A DNA stretch of 64,000 nucleotides from Cutibacterium avidum ATCC 25577. Lineage in GTDB: Bacteria > Actinomycetota > Actinomycetes > Propionibacteriales > Propionibacteriaceae. The notes under the pieces are model-generated. The model had not been told where the DNA came from. It saw only the letters and a list, made by a program, of their open reading frames with translations, and ran no database searches. Every line of letters starts with the position of its first letter. The stretch's first letter is position 1. Shown here in pieces: positions 27,657 to 38,460 of this stretch. The DNA lies in the NCBI RefSeq assembly GCF_000227295.1, contig NZ_JH165054.1, forward strand, positions 620,693-684,692, read 5' to 3'. The position numbers were made by a program, and so were the translations under genes.

Positions 27657-28610
27657 ATGAGTGATGCCGTGCGCAGTGAGTCCTGTCCCGTCCTCGCCGT
27701 GGACGCCGGACAGTCCAGTACCCGTGTCCGCTGCGAGCCTGGCCCCTGGGGGCCAGGGTGGATGGTCACCTCGTCCGGTGTCCGTACTGCCCTGCCCCTC
27801 GCCCCGCAGTTCGCGACCGTCATGGCTGACGTCGTGACAGCCCACCCGGAGGTCATCGGGTCAGACTGCACGGTGGCCATCGGGTCGTCGGGAGCCCGCG
27901 ACGACGAAGACCCCGCTCCCGTCCTGGAAGCTCTCAAACCCTACGGCGTCGCTCGGGTGCTGCTGGCCCATGACTCCATCACCTCCTACCTGGGCGCCCT
28001 GGGCGACCAGCTGGGGGTCGTCACGGCAGCGGGAACCGGGGTCATCACGCTGGCCGTCGGCCACCACGATGTCGCCCGCGTCGACGGCTGGGGTTACGTC
28101 ATCGGCGATGCCGGATCGGCGTTCTGGCTGGGCCGCCATGCCCTCGACGCCGTCATGCGCGCCCACGACGGTCGTGGCGAACAGACGGTCCTCAGCGAGA
28201 CCATCGGCGGAGATTTCGACGACATCGAGGCCGCCTACCTCGAACTCCACGCCGATCCCCTCATGGTCTCGCACATCGCCGCCTACTCCACCAAGGTCAC
28301 TGCCGCTGCGGAAGAGGGCGATCACGTCGCCCGTGACATCTGCGTGCGCGCGGCCCACGAGTTGGCTCACTCATCCATCACGGGACTACGTCAGACCCAT
28401 CTGACCGACGAGGACAGCCCTGCCGTCGGCCTGCTGGGAGGCGTCATGAGGTCCCGCCTCATCCATGCGGCGATCGTCGAGAAGATCTCCGTGGCCATGC
28501 CGGGAGCGCGCATCGTCGAACCCCTCGGAGAGGGCCTCGACGGGGCCGCAGCCCTGACGGCCGTCAGCCCTGATTCCCCGCTCGGCCAGCGCATCCACGT
28601 CGCTCGGTGA
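27657..28610 (+). CDS. BadF/BadG/BcrA-type ATPase, N-acetylglucosamine-kinase-like
   Basis: The 317-residue product has the ASKHA-fold signature: phosphate-1 loop LAVDAGQSSTRVR, phosphate-2 region VVTAAGTGVITLAVG, and DGWGYVIGDAGSAFWLG as in NAGK-type kinases. It probably phosphorylates an amino sugar such as GlcNAc in the cytoplasm. The ATG at 27657 (MSDAVRSESCP) is preferred over an upstream codon at 27636. Because the nan operon at 40-44.5 kb lacks a ManNAc kinase, this enzyme is a conceivable supplier of ManNAc-6-phosphate; this is speculation. Confidence 0.85.
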   Translation: MSDAVRSESCPVLAVDAGQSSTRVRCEPGPWGPGWMVTSSGVRTALPLAPQFATVMADVVTAHPEVIGSDCTVAIGSSGARDDEDPAPVLEALKPYGVARVLLAHDSITSYLGALGDQLGVVTAAGTGVITLAVGHHDVARVDGWGYVIGDAGSAFWLGRHALDAVMRAHDGRGEQTVLSETIGGDFDDIEAAYLELHADPLMVSHIAAYSTKVTAAAEEGDHVARDICVRAAHELAHSSITGLRQTHLTDEDSPAVGLLGGVMRSRLIHAAIVEKISVAMPGARIVEPLGEGLDGAAALTAVSPDSPLGQRIHVAR

Positions 28611-28648
28611 CGACAGCGTCCAGGACTGCACAGTTCTGACGACACGAC

Positions 28649-28679
28649 GACGGGGTGACCTCATGAGGACCACCCCGTC
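28649..28679. terminator. Bidirectional terminator between the kinase gene and purQ
   Basis: A 9-bp stem (GACGGGGTG / CACCCCGTC) encloses a second palindrome (CCTCATGAGG). It lies between two convergent genes. Confidence 0.8.
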
Positions 28680-28709
28680 ACACATATCCGGGAAACCCGG
28701 ACACCCCGC

Positions 28710-29384
28710 TTACAGCTGGGCTGACAAGAAGGTCAGCAGGGACCGGAAGAATCCCAGCCCATCGGTGCCGGCACCGGTGAGCTCCTCCACGGAATGCTCC
28801 GGGTGAGGCATCAGACCGACGACGTTTCCCGCCTCATTGGTGACACCGGCAATGTCGTGGACCGAGCCGTTCGGGTTGGCGGTGTAGCGGAAGACGACCT
28901 GGTTGTTGGCCTCCAGAGCTGCCAAGGTCGCATTGTCGGCAACATAGTTGCCCTCGCCATGCTTGGCGGCGACGCGAATGCGCTGGCTGGGACGGAAGGC
29001 GCAGGTCCACACAGTGTCAACGCTGGCGACCTGAAGCTGCTGCACTGAGCAGTGGAAACGCCGCTTCTCGTTGCGCATCAGGGTGCCAGGCAGCAGGTGA
29101 GACTCGCAGAGCACCTGGAATCCGTTGCAGATGCCGAGCACAGGAAGACCAGCGTCCACCGCTTCACGAATGGAGGACATCACCGGCGAGGCTGCAGCCA
29201 GGGCGCCCGAGCGCAGATAGTCGCCGTAGGAGAACCCTCCCGGAAGGACGACGGCGTCAACCCCGGCCAGATCCGTCGAGGCGTACCACAGCGGCACGGG
29301 CTCAGCCCCAGCCAGGCGAACAGCCCTTGCGGCATCCTGGTCGTCAAGGGTTCCGGGGAAGGTGACGACTCCGATACGTGTCAT
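28710..29384 (-). CDS. purQ: Phosphoribosylformylglycinamidine synthase, glutaminase subunit
   Basis: PurQ (224 residues) hydrolyses glutamine and passes ammonia to PurL. The class I amidotransferase triad is visible: nucleophile Cys in [10 protein letters not shown], His in [10 protein letters not shown] and the following Glu. [15 protein letters not shown] is typical of PurQ. Its start lies 2 nt after the stop of the purC-purS frame, so it is coupled to the PurS module, its known complex partner. Confidence 0.97.
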   Translation of the reverse strand: MTRIGVVTFPGTLDDQDAARAVRLAGAEPVPLWYASTDLAGVDAVVLPGGFSYGDYLRSGALAAASPVMSSIREAVDAGLPVLGICNGFQVLCESHLLPGTLMRNEKRRFHCSVQQLQVASVDTVWTCAFRPSQRIRVAAKHGEGNYVADNATLAALEANNQVVFRYTANPNGSVHDIAGVTNEAGNVVGLMPHPEHSVEELTGAGTDGLGFFRSLLTFLSAQL

Positions 29385-29386
29385 CG

Positions 29387-30676
29387 TCAGTCCTCCACGC
29401 GCACGTCGAAGGACTCGATGACGGTGTTGGCCAGCAGCTCGGAGGCGACCTGACGGATCTCGTCGAGACGATCCTCCAGCCCCTCACCGGTGATTTCGAA
29501 ACGCTTGCCCTGGCGCACCGTCAGGCTGTCATGGCCGAGCCGGGCGAGCACCGACGTGATGGCCTTGCCCTGGGGATCGAGAATCTCGGGCTTGGGCATG
29601 ACCTCCACCACTACACGTGACATGCCACCAATCTTATCGGCACTACGGGGATCCGGCTCGTTGGGGACATCGACTGCGCCAGGAACACTGGCATCGGGAG
29701 CAACGACGGGAATCGACATCGCACCCTGGACAGGCCCCACACCACCTTCCGGCGGAAGCACGGAATCAGACGACTGTTCAGCATTCGAGACGGCGACGGT
29801 CTCATCCTGGGGCATCTGCCCGCCGGTCAGACGCGCCCACGCCTCCTCATAGCGACGGCTGGTGGCCTCGACGACCTCCTCGGGCAGAGCCGGGGGCTCC
29901 TCATCGCTGGACCGATCCCATCCCGACTCCTTGGTGAGCCAGTCACGCACGTACTGCTTGTCGAAAGAGTCGGCACCCTTACCGGGCTGCCAGGTCTCCG
30001 CGTCCCAAAACCGCGAGGAGTCAGGGGTGAGAACCTCGTCAGCGAGGACGATGGTGCCATCGGCGCGACGGCCGAATTCGAACTTGGTGTCGGCGAGGAT
30101 GATGCCGCGCTCACGGGCGATCTCCTCGGCTCGCTGGTAGATCCGCAGCGAGAGGTCGTGCAGTTGGGCGGCGACCTCAGGACCAACGAGTTTCACCAGG
30201 TGCAGGTAGTCGATGTTCTCGTCATGCTCGCCCTGGGGAGCCTTGGCCGCCGGGGTGAAGATGGGCTCCTCGAGCCGGGAACCATCTTGCAGCCCCTCAG
30301 GCAGTCGGATTCCACACACCGCGCGATTGCGCTGATATTCGGCCCAGCCGGAACCCGTCAGGTAACCACGCACCACGCATTCAACGGGGAACATCTCCAA
30401 TTCCTCGACGATCATGGCTCGTCCGGCGACCTCAGTGGGAACATCCAGACTGACGAGATGGTTGTCGACGATGTCGGCCAGTTGGTCGAACCACCACAAC
30501 GACACGTTCGTCAGGATGGCTCCCTTCCCGGGAACCCCCGGGGTCAGGACGTGGTCGTAAGCGCTGATCCGGTCAGTGGCAACCATGAGGAGGTGGCCCG
30601 GCTGATCGGGGAGGCGATAGAGGCGACGGACCTTGCCCTCAGCCAGCAACGGGAGTTCGAGGTGCGGAGTGACCAT
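29387..30676 (-). CDS. purC: SAICAR synthetase fused to the FGAM synthase bridging subunit PurS
   Basis: One uninterrupted 429-codon frame joins two enzymes. Residues 1-295 are PurC ([55 protein letters not shown]). Residues 296-350 are a Pro/Ala/Val-rich linker, and residues 352-429 are a complete PurS ([35 protein letters not shown]). PurC makes SAICAR; PurS is an 80-residue scaffold for PurL and PurQ. Separate genes are usual. An internal ATG at 29623 could start free PurS, but only GGTGG one base upstream would serve it. Sequencing error as cause of the fusion seems unlikely because the linker is long and in frame. Confidence 0.92.
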   Translation of the reverse strand: MVTPHLELPLLAEGKVRRLYRLPDQPGHLLMVATDRISAYDHVLTPGVPGKGAILTNVSLWWFDQLADIVDNHLVSLDVPTEVAGRAMIVEELEMFPVECVVRGYLTGSGWAEYQRNRAVCGIRLPEGLQDGSRLEEPIFTPAAKAPQGEHDENIDYLHLVKLVGPEVAAQLHDLSLRIYQRAEEIARERGIILADTKFEFGRRADGTIVLADEVLTPDSSRFWDAETWQPGKGADSFDKQYVRDWLTKESGWDRSSDEEPPALPEEVVEATSRRYEEAWARLTGGQMPQDETVAVSNAEQSSDSVLPPEGGVGPVQGAMSIPVVAPDASVPGAVDVPNEPDPRSADKIGGMSRVVVEVMPKPEILDPQGKAITSVLARLGHDSLTVRQGKRFEITGEGLEDRLDEIRQVASELLANTVIESFDVRVED

Positions 30677-30746
30677 GGGGGCATCATGCCACGGTTGTGG
30701 GCCCTGACGACACAGAGAGAGCCCTGATTCGTCTCCAACATAGGCA

Positions 30747-30775
30747 TTGACTATGGCGAGCCTTTCAGTGATAGC
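30747..30775 (+). promoter_or_regulatory. Probable ahpC promoter
   Basis: TTGACT (30747-30752), a 17-bp spacer and GATAGC (30770-30775) resemble a sigma-70 promoter. The -10 is inside the OxyR box. The start codon lies 38 bp downstream. Confidence 0.5.
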
Positions 30776-30788
30776 GTTGAACTATCAC
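30768..30788. promoter_or_regulatory. OxyR operator upstream of ahpC
   Basis: GTGATAG-N7-CTATCAC is a perfect inverted repeat containing the ATAG-N7-CTAT core known for OxyR boxes. It is centred 35 bp before the ahpC start, and oxyR is the third gene of the same unit. Confidence 0.8.
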
Positions 30789-30812
30789 TTCGTCGACCAG
30801 AGAGGACTCATC

Positions 30813-31376
30813 ATGAGTCTCATCAACACCAAGATCGTCCCCTTCAAGTCCAACGCTTTTCGCAATGGGGACTTCATTGAGGTCTCCGACGCCGACATCA
30901 GTGGCAAGTGGGCCATCTTCTTCTTCTACCCCGGTGACTTCACCTTCGTCTGCCCGACCGAGCTGGGTGACCTCGCCGACCACTACGAGGAGCTGCAGGC
31001 AATGGACGTCGAGGTGTTCTCGGTGTCCACCGACTCGCACTTCGTCCACAAGGCCTGGCACTCCGACTCCGACACCGTCGGCAAGGTCAACTACACGATG
31101 ATCGGCGACCCGAACCTCCAGCTGACCCGCAACTTCGACGTCGAGCGCGAGGGAGCCGGGCAGGCCGACCGCGCCACCTTCCTCGTCGATCCCGACGGCG
31201 TCATCCAGTTCTACGAGCTGACCGCTGAGGGCATCGGCCGCAACGCCACCGAGCTGGTCCGCAAGGTCAAGGCCGCCCAGTACGTCTACACCCACCCAGG
31301 CGAGGTCTGCCCCGCCAAGTGGGAAGAGGGAGCTGACACCCTCGCCCCGTCGATCGACCTCGTCGGCAAGATCTGA
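30813..31376 (+). CDS. ahpC: Peroxiredoxin AhpC
   Basis: AhpC (187 residues) reduces H2O2, organic peroxides and peroxynitrite. The peroxidatic Cys47 lies in FVCPTE and the resolving Cys166 in GEVCPAKW, so it is a typical 2-Cys (AhpC/Prx1) enzyme. The ATG at 30813 follows AGAGAGG; the longer frame upstream covers the promoter and OxyR box. It is recycled by AhpF encoded 97 bp downstream. Confidence 0.97.
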   Translation: MSLINTKIVPFKSNAFRNGDFIEVSDADISGKWAIFFFYPGDFTFVCPTELGDLADHYEELQAMDVEVFSVSTDSHFVHKAWHSDSDTVGKVNYTMIGDPNLQLTRNFDVEREGAGQADRATFLVDPDGVIQFYELTAEGIGRNATELVRKVKAAQYVYTHPGEVCPAKWEEGADTLAPSIDLVGKI

Positions 31377-31473
31377 GCTCCGACCCGAGCACCTGCCGCA
31401 GGGGCGATCGTCCCTGCGACGGATCCCCGGGCCGGCACGTCCATATCCCCCTACTTCCCCACCCAGGAGAATC

Positions 31474-33048
31474 ATGCTTGACAACGCCCTGACCACCCAG
31501 CTCAAGACCTACCTCGAGATGGTGCGTGAGCCCATCGTCCTGGTGCCCTCCCCCTACCGGGGAGACGACGCCACCAAGGCATCGAAGTCGGCCCAGATGG
31601 ACGAATTGCTCGCCGAGATCGCTGCCCTGTCGGACAAGGTGAGCGTCGGTGACCCCGTCGACAACGAGCGGACCCCGTCTTTCGCCATCACCTCTCCAAG
31701 CTCCCAGAGCGACATCCGCTTCGCCGGTCTGCCGATGGGCCACGAGTTCACCTCCTTGGTGCTGGCCCTGCTCCAGGTCGGTGGCCACCCGGTCAAAGAG
31801 GAGCAGTCCCTCATCGACGCGGTGCGGGCAGTCAAGGAGGAGCACCACTTCGTCACCTACATGTCGCTGACCTGCCAGAACTGCCCGACGGTGGTTCAGG
31901 CCCTCAACGCGATGGCCGTCCTCAACCCGAACATCCATCACACCGCCGTCGAGGGTGGCACCCACACCGACGAGGTGGAGGCCAAGGGCATCGCCTCGGT
32001 GCCGGCCATCTACCTGGATGGCGAGGACTGGGGCTCGGGCCGCATGGACATGGCCGAGATCCTCGAACGTCTCGACGCCAACGCCGCTCAGGGAGCCAAG
32101 GAGAACCTGTCCGAGCGCGATCCGTACGACGTGCTCGTCGTTGGCGCTGGCCCTGCTGGTGCCGCAGCTGCCGTCTACGCCGCCCGCAAGGGTATTCGCA
32201 CGGCGATGGTGGGGTCTCGAGTCGGCGGCCAGGTACTCGACACCGAGGCCATCGACAACCTCATCTCTGTGCCTCACACCACTGGTCCGAAGCTGGCCGA
32301 CGCCCTGCGGGCCCACGTCAATGACTACGACATCGACGTCATCGAGCGTCAGACCGCCAGCACCCTGGAGACTGACGACGGCATGACGACGGTGCGTCTG
32401 ACTGACGGCGACCTGCGTGCCCGCTCGGTCGTCATCGCGACTGGTGCCCGCTGGCGCAACCTCGGCGTTCCCGGTGAGGAGGAGTACCGCACCAAGGGTG
32501 TCACCTACTGCCCACACTGCGACGGCCCCCTGTTCAAGGGCAAGAAGGTCGCCGTCATCGGTGGTGGAAACTCCGGAATCGAGGCGGCGATCGACCTGGC
32601 CGGCGTCGTCGACCACGTCACCGTCGTCGAGTTCCTCGACGTTCTCAAGGCCGACGACGTGCTGCTGCGCACCCTCAAGTCGCTGCCGAACGTCGACGTC
32701 ATCACATCGGCCCGCACCACTCAGATTCTGGGCGACGGCTCCAAGGTGACGGGACTGGAGTACGAGGACCGCACCAGCGGCGAGGTCAAGACCATCGAAC
32801 TGGCTGGCGTCTTCGTTCAGATCGGCCTGCTGCCCAACACCGAGTGGCTGGAAGGCGCCGTGGAGCGCACTGGCCGTGGAGAGGTCGTCATCGACGAGCG
32901 CGGTGGCACCTCGGTGCCCGGCGTCTTCGCTGCCGGTGACTGCACCACCCAGCCCTACAAGCAGATCATCATCTCGATGGGTGCTGGCGCGACGGCAGCT
33001 CTCGGGGCCTTCGACCACCTCATTCGTCAGAACCCCGCGCAGAACTGA
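31474..33048 (+). CDS. ahpF: Alkyl hydroperoxide reductase subunit F
   Basis: AhpF (524 residues) is the NADH-dependent flavoprotein that reduces AhpC. It has the N-terminal tandem thioredoxin-like domain with redox pair C134-Q-N-C137. The thioredoxin-reductase part has FAD motif [19 protein letters not shown], the second redox pair C346-P-H-C349, NAD motif [12 protein letters not shown] and [15 protein letters not shown]. The ATG follows AGGAGA. It is encoded between ahpC and oxyR. Confidence 0.97.
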   Translation: MLDNALTTQLKTYLEMVREPIVLVPSPYRGDDATKASKSAQMDELLAEIAALSDKVSVGDPVDNERTPSFAITSPSSQSDIRFAGLPMGHEFTSLVLALLQVGGHPVKEEQSLIDAVRAVKEEHHFVTYMSLTCQNCPTVVQALNAMAVLNPNIHHTAVEGGTHTDEVEAKGIASVPAIYLDGEDWGSGRMDMAEILERLDANAAQGAKENLSERDPYDVLVVGAGPAGAAAAVYAARKGIRTAMVGSRVGGQVLDTEAIDNLISVPHTTGPKLADALRAHVNDYDIDVIERQTASTLETDDGMTTVRLTDGDLRARSVVIATGARWRNLGVPGEEEYRTKGVTYCPHCDGPLFKGKKVAVIGGGNSGIEAAIDLAGVVDHVTVVEFLDVLKADDVLLRTLKSLPNVDVITSARTTQILGDGSKVTGLEYEDRTSGEVKTIELAGVFVQIGLLPNTEWLEGAVERTGRGEVVIDERGGTSVPGVFAAGDCTTQPYKQIIISMGAGATAALGAFDHLIRQNPAQN

Positions 33049-33054
33049 GTCCGC

Positions 33055-34005
33055 GTGAACCTTCGTGATCTGGGATACCTCGTCGCCCTGGCCGAAGAAC
33101 ACCACTTCGGCCGGGCGGCGGCGTCGTGCGGCGTCAGCCAACCGACCTTGTCGACCCAGATCCACCGGCTCGAGAATGAGCTCGGTGTGCCGCTGGCCGT
33201 CAGGGCGGGACGACGCATCGAGATCACCCCAGTGGGCGAGCGTATCGCCCAGACCGCCCGGGAAATGCTGGTGTTGGCTGACGACATCCGGACCCTGGCC
33301 CTGGAGGAGTCCGAGCGGACGACCCGCCAGCTCAAGGTCGGGGTCTTCCCCACCCTGGGGCCGTTCCTGCTGCCACGCGTCATCGCTCGGTTCGACCAGT
33401 ACGAACCGGGGGTCAACATCCATGTGGTGGAGAAACGCACTGCCAGACTGCTGGAGGCCGTCAATCAGGGGGATCTCGACGTCGCCGTGGTGGCTGCCCC
33501 GGTCGAGGACAAGACCCTGACGGCAATCCCGGTCTTCCGGGAGGAGTTCCTGCTGGTGACGGGGGTTGACGACGAGCTGGCCCACGAAAAGGGGCCGATC
33601 GACCCCCACGACGTCTCGACCGATGGGCTCATCCTGATGTCCGAGGGACACTGTTTGCGTGACCAGGTGCTCGAGGTGTGCAGCCCATCTGGCCCGATGC
33701 CACCGAATGGCTTGTCGGCAGGGTCCCTCGCGACCATCCGCGAGCTGGTGTCAGTGGGGGCAGGACGAACGTTGATGCCACGCAGCGCGGTGTCGGCACC
33801 CAAGCCGAAGGACCCCCGCATCGTCGTCCGAGAGTTCACCCGACCCCGACCTCACCGAGACATCGTGGTGTGTGGCAGGCCTGCAGCCATGACACGTCCA
33901 TCAGTCCTGACCCTGATCAACATCCTTCGGGATCTCCCCGGCGACATCGTCGAGCCGCTGGGCGTCGATGGGGCGACGTTATGCTCCCATGGTCTGGGGA
34001 ACTGA
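33055..34005 (+). CDS. oxyR: LysR-type peroxide sensor OxyR
   Basis: The 316-residue regulator starts at a GTG 6 nt after ahpF, giving MNLRDLGYLVALAEEHHFGR with the LysR helix-turn-helix (FGRAAASCGVSQPTLSTQIH). The peroxide-sensing Cys pair is C200 in GHCLRDQ and C209, matching C199/C208 of the E. coli protein. It should bind the box before ahpC. Location inside the ahpCF transcript, rather than divergent, implies feedback on its own expression. Confidence 0.94.
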   Translation: MNLRDLGYLVALAEEHHFGRAAASCGVSQPTLSTQIHRLENELGVPLAVRAGRRIEITPVGERIAQTAREMLVLADDIRTLALEESERTTRQLKVGVFPTLGPFLLPRVIARFDQYEPGVNIHVVEKRTARLLEAVNQGDLDVAVVAAPVEDKTLTAIPVFREEFLLVTGVDDELAHEKGPIDPHDVSTDGLILMSEGHCLRDQVLEVCSPSGPMPPNGLSAGSLATIRELVSVGAGRTLMPRSAVSAPKPKDPRIVVREFTRPRPHRDIVVCGRPAAMTRPSVLTLINILRDLPGDIVEPLGVDGATLCSHGLGN

Positions 34006-34097
34006 GGGTCCGAACCCAACCCACTCCCCCATTGCCGCTCGTCAACTGCGCCAGATTTTATGGCGTAGGTGAGGCACAACTGGCGCAGATGTGGAAA

Positions 34098-34126
34098 GGA
34101 GGGCCGACTCAGCGAGCCGGCCCTCC
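34098..34126. terminator. Bidirectional terminator between oxyR and purB
   Basis: A 9-bp perfect stem (GGAGGGCCG / CGGCCCTCC) with an 11-nt loop lies between two convergent genes. Confidence 0.78.
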
Positions 34127-34147
34127 CGTAGTACTCAGATCACCGCG

Positions 34148-35581
34148 TCACAGCACCAGACCAGGCAGGTAGCTGGCAGCCTCGGGGTATTCCCGGACGA
34201 TGTCCTCGACCTTGGCGCACAGCGCCTCGACCTGGTCCTGAGCCCCACCAGTGAGATCCAGCGGCGATGAGACCAGGCCGCGCAACTGCTCCTTGGTCAG
34301 CGGGATCCGCGGGTCGGCAGCCAGACGGGCGAAGAGATCGTTCTCGGTCGTGCCGGTCTCACGCATCTCCAGGGCGACGGCCACGGCGTGCTCCTTGATG
34401 GCCTCGTGAGCGTCCTCGCGACCGACGCCAGCGCGGACGCAAGCCATCAGGACCTTCGTCGTCGTCAGGAAGGGCAGGTAACGCTCCAACTCGGCCTCGA
34501 TGACGGCCGGGAAGGCGCCGAAGTCGCCGAGGATCGTCAGGAAGGTCTCGAAGGCCCCGTCAATGGCGTAGAAGGAATCCGACAGAGCGACGCGACGCAC
34601 CACGGAGCAGGAGACGTCGCCCTCGTTCCACTGCACACCGGCCAGACCGGTGACCATGGTGAGGTATCCGCGCAGGACGACGAGGAAACCGTTGACGCGC
34701 TCGCAGGAGCGGGCATTCATCTTGTGCGGCATCGCCGAGGACCCAACCTGGCCAGGCTTGAACCCCTCGGTGACGAGCTCGTTGCCGGCCATCAGGCGGA
34801 TTGACGTCGCCAGGTTCGACGGCCCCGACAGCACCTGCACCAGCGTCGAGATGACCTCGAAGTCCAGGGATCTCGGGTAGATCTGGCCGGTCGAGGTCAG
34901 CACCTGGTTGAAGCCGAGGTGATCGGCGACCCGATGCTCGAGATCATCAAGCTTGGAGTCATCCCCACCGAGCAGGTCGAGCATGTCCTGGGAAGTTCCC
35001 ATCGGCCCCTTGATTCCGCGAGCCGGATACCGCTCGATGAGTTCGTTGACGTGCTCCCACGCCACCAACATCTCGTCGATGGTGGTCGCGAACCTCTTGC
35101 CCAGGGTCGTCACCTGGGCAGCAACGTTGTGGGACCGACCAGCGATCGGCTGATCCGAGTACTGGGCAGCCAGTCGGGACAGCTGGTTCAGGGTGGCGAC
35201 CATCTTGTCGCGCACCAACTTCAGCGACTCCAGCACCTGCATCTGCTCGATGTTCTCGGTGAGGTCGCGGCTCGTCATGCCCTTGTGGATGTGCTCATGA
35301 CCGGCCAGGGCGTTGAACTCCTCGATCCGAGCCTTGACGTCGTGTCGTGTGACGGCCTCACGCTCGGCGATCGAGTCCAGATCGACGTTGTCGAGAACAG
35401 CCTGGTAGTCAGCCAACACCTGCTCGGGATCGTCGCCCCCAAAGCTGACGCCGAGGTCCGCCTGGGCCTCGAGGACGGCCAGCCATAGCCTGCGCTCGGC
35501 ACGGATCTTGTTCTCCGGCGTCCAGATGGAGCGCATCGCCGAAGAGGCGTAACGGGTGGCAAGGATGTTGGGAACGCTCAT
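34148..35581 (-). CDS. purB: Adenylosuccinate lyase
   Basis: PurB (477 residues) cleaves SAICAR to AICAR and adenylosuccinate to AMP. The fumarase/aspartase signature is GSSAMPHKMNAR, and the catalytic-loop region HKGMTSRDLTENIEQ and GRSHNVAAQVTTLGKR are present. The start overlaps the purD stop by 4 bases (ATGA), giving coupled translation with purD. Confidence 0.96.
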   Translation of the reverse strand: MSVPNILATRYASSAMRSIWTPENKIRAERRLWLAVLEAQADLGVSFGGDDPEQVLADYQAVLDNVDLDSIAEREAVTRHDVKARIEEFNALAGHEHIHKGMTSRDLTENIEQMQVLESLKLVRDKMVATLNQLSRLAAQYSDQPIAGRSHNVAAQVTTLGKRFATTIDEMLVAWEHVNELIERYPARGIKGPMGTSQDMLDLLGGDDSKLDDLEHRVADHLGFNQVLTSTGQIYPRSLDFEVISTLVQVLSGPSNLATSIRLMAGNELVTEGFKPGQVGSSAMPHKMNARSCERVNGFLVVLRGYLTMVTGLAGVQWNEGDVSCSVVRRVALSDSFYAIDGAFETFLTILGDFGAFPAVIEAELERYLPFLTTTKVLMACVRAGVGREDAHEAIKEHAVAVALEMRETGTTENDLFARLAADPRIPLTKEQLRGLVSSPLDLTGGAQDQVEALCAKVEDIVREYPEAASYLPGLVL

Positions 35582-36900
35582 GAATTCTCCCCGTCTGTCG
35601 GGTTGCTGGGATTGTTCTCGGATTGGGGCGCGAGTTCGTCGGCCATCTCGTCGACGGCCTCGAGCTCAGCTGCGTGAAGGGCAATGTCAGTGCGGTGGAA
35701 CCCGCCACTCACCTCGAGCTGGTTAACCCTGCTGTAGGCATCAGTACGGGCCCCGGCAAGGGTCTCACCATGGCCAAGCACCACGAGGACGCGGCCACCG
35801 CTGGTGACCAGCCCATCCCCCTCGATACGAGTTCCGGCGTGCAGGACGTCCTCGTCATCGACCGGAGCGACAACTCGGCGTCCCTTCACCGGAGATGCAG
35901 GATACCCCTCGCTCGCCATGACGACACCGACGGCAGCTCCGCGGCGGAACCGCAAGCCATCTGTTCCGGACACGTCTCCGCGGGCGGCGGCCTGCATGAT
36001 CTGTGCCAACGGGGACTCCAGCATGCTGAGCAGTGGCTCGGTTTCCGGGTCGCCGAAGCGAACGTTGAACTCGACGACCTTCGGACCGTCAGAGGTCAAG
36101 GCCAGCCCCACGTACAGCAGACCGATGAACGGGGTGCCGCGATCTCGCATGGCTGACAGTGTCGGGGAGATCACCGTGTTCGACACTGTCTCGACAAGGT
36201 TGTCAGACGCCCATGGCAATGGCGTGTACGCGCCCATTCCGCCAGTGTTGGGACCGACCCCGCCATCACCAACCCGCTTGAAGTCCTGGGCCGGCTGCAT
36301 GGGGAGAGCACGCTCGCCGTCACAGATCGCGAAAAGGCTCACCTCGGGGCCGTCGAGGTACTCCTCGATGACCACCTGGTGGCCAGAATTGAGGCACTGC
36401 TCGGCATGGGCCAGGGCCTCGTCACGGTCCTCGGTGACGACAACTCCCTTGCCACCTGCGAGCCCATCATCCTTGACGACGTGGGGAGCCCCGAATTCGT
36501 CGAGGGCTGCACCCACCGAATCGAGGTCACCGCAGGATCGAGATGCGGCGGTGGGAACACCGGCAGAAGCCATGACCTCCTTGGCGAAGGCCTTCGAGCC
36601 TTCCAGCCGAGCAGCCTCGGCACTCGGACCGAAGCAATCGATCCCTGCGTCGCGCAGGGCGTCTGCCACCCCCGCGACCAACGGGGCCTCCGGGCCGACG
36701 ACGACAAGGTCGGCCGCAACCTCGCGGGCAAGGGCGACGACGGCGTCCTTGTCGCACGGGTCGATGGGATGGTTCGTGGCGAAGGATGCCGTTCCGGGGT
36801 TACCGGGGGCGGCATGGACGGCAGCGACCTGTGGGTCTCGGTGGCATGCCAGAGCGAGGGCATGCTCGCGACCACCAGATCCGAGGACGATAACAGTCAT
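35578..36900 (-). CDS. purD: Phosphoribosylamine-glycine ligase (GAR synthetase)
   Basis: PurD (440 residues) joins glycine to phosphoribosylamine with ATP. ATP-grasp features are visible: VLGSGGREHALA at the start, KDDGLAGGKGVVV, IEEYLDGPEVSL and EFNVRFGDPETE. ATG 36900 was preferred to a GTG three codons upstream because GAGG sits at a better distance. The C-terminus carries an extra acidic/Asn-rich tail of about 15 residues. It precedes and overlaps purB. Confidence 0.95.
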   Translation of the reverse strand: MTVIVLGSGGREHALALACHRDPQVAAVHAAPGNPGTASFATNHPIDPCDKDAVVALAREVAADLVVVGPEAPLVAGVADALRDAGIDCFGPSAEAARLEGSKAFAKEVMASAGVPTAASRSCGDLDSVGAALDEFGAPHVVKDDGLAGGKGVVVTEDRDEALAHAEQCLNSGHQVVIEEYLDGPEVSLFAICDGERALPMQPAQDFKRVGDGGVGPNTGGMGAYTPLPWASDNLVETVSNTVISPTLSAMRDRGTPFIGLLYVGLALTSDGPKVVEFNVRFGDPETEPLLSMLESPLAQIMQAAARGDVSGTDGLRFRRGAAVGVVMASEGYPASPVKGRRVVAPVDDEDVLHAGTRIEGDGLVTSGGRVLVVLGHGETLAGARTDAYSRVNQLEVSGGFHRTDIALHAAELEAVDEMADELAPQSENNPSNPTDGENS

Positions 36901-36997
36901 GCTGGACACGACCTCAAGAGTAGAGGGTGCTCCCGACCGTTTCCCGATCGGTCTTGTTCCTCCCCGGCATCGGAGCGGAACACTGCATCGTCAGCTC

Positions 36998-38383
<1,386 letters not shown>

Positions 38384-38460
38384 TCAACGGCGTCAGACCG
38401 GGGAGCGAAGGGGTTTTCTCCGCTCCACGTGGCCCTTCGTCGTCAATACGTCACGGTCGA

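Noticed and set aside
29387-29623. A separate purS gene starting at the internal ATG
   Set aside because: The purC frame runs straight through with no stop and the internal ATG lacks a usable ribosome-binding site; kept as an alternative within the fusion entry.
31267-33651. 794-codon minus-strand frame over ahpF and oxyR
   Set aside because: Antisense shadow of two certain genes; repetitive Asp/Val/Gly/His composition typical of the complement of GC-rich codons.
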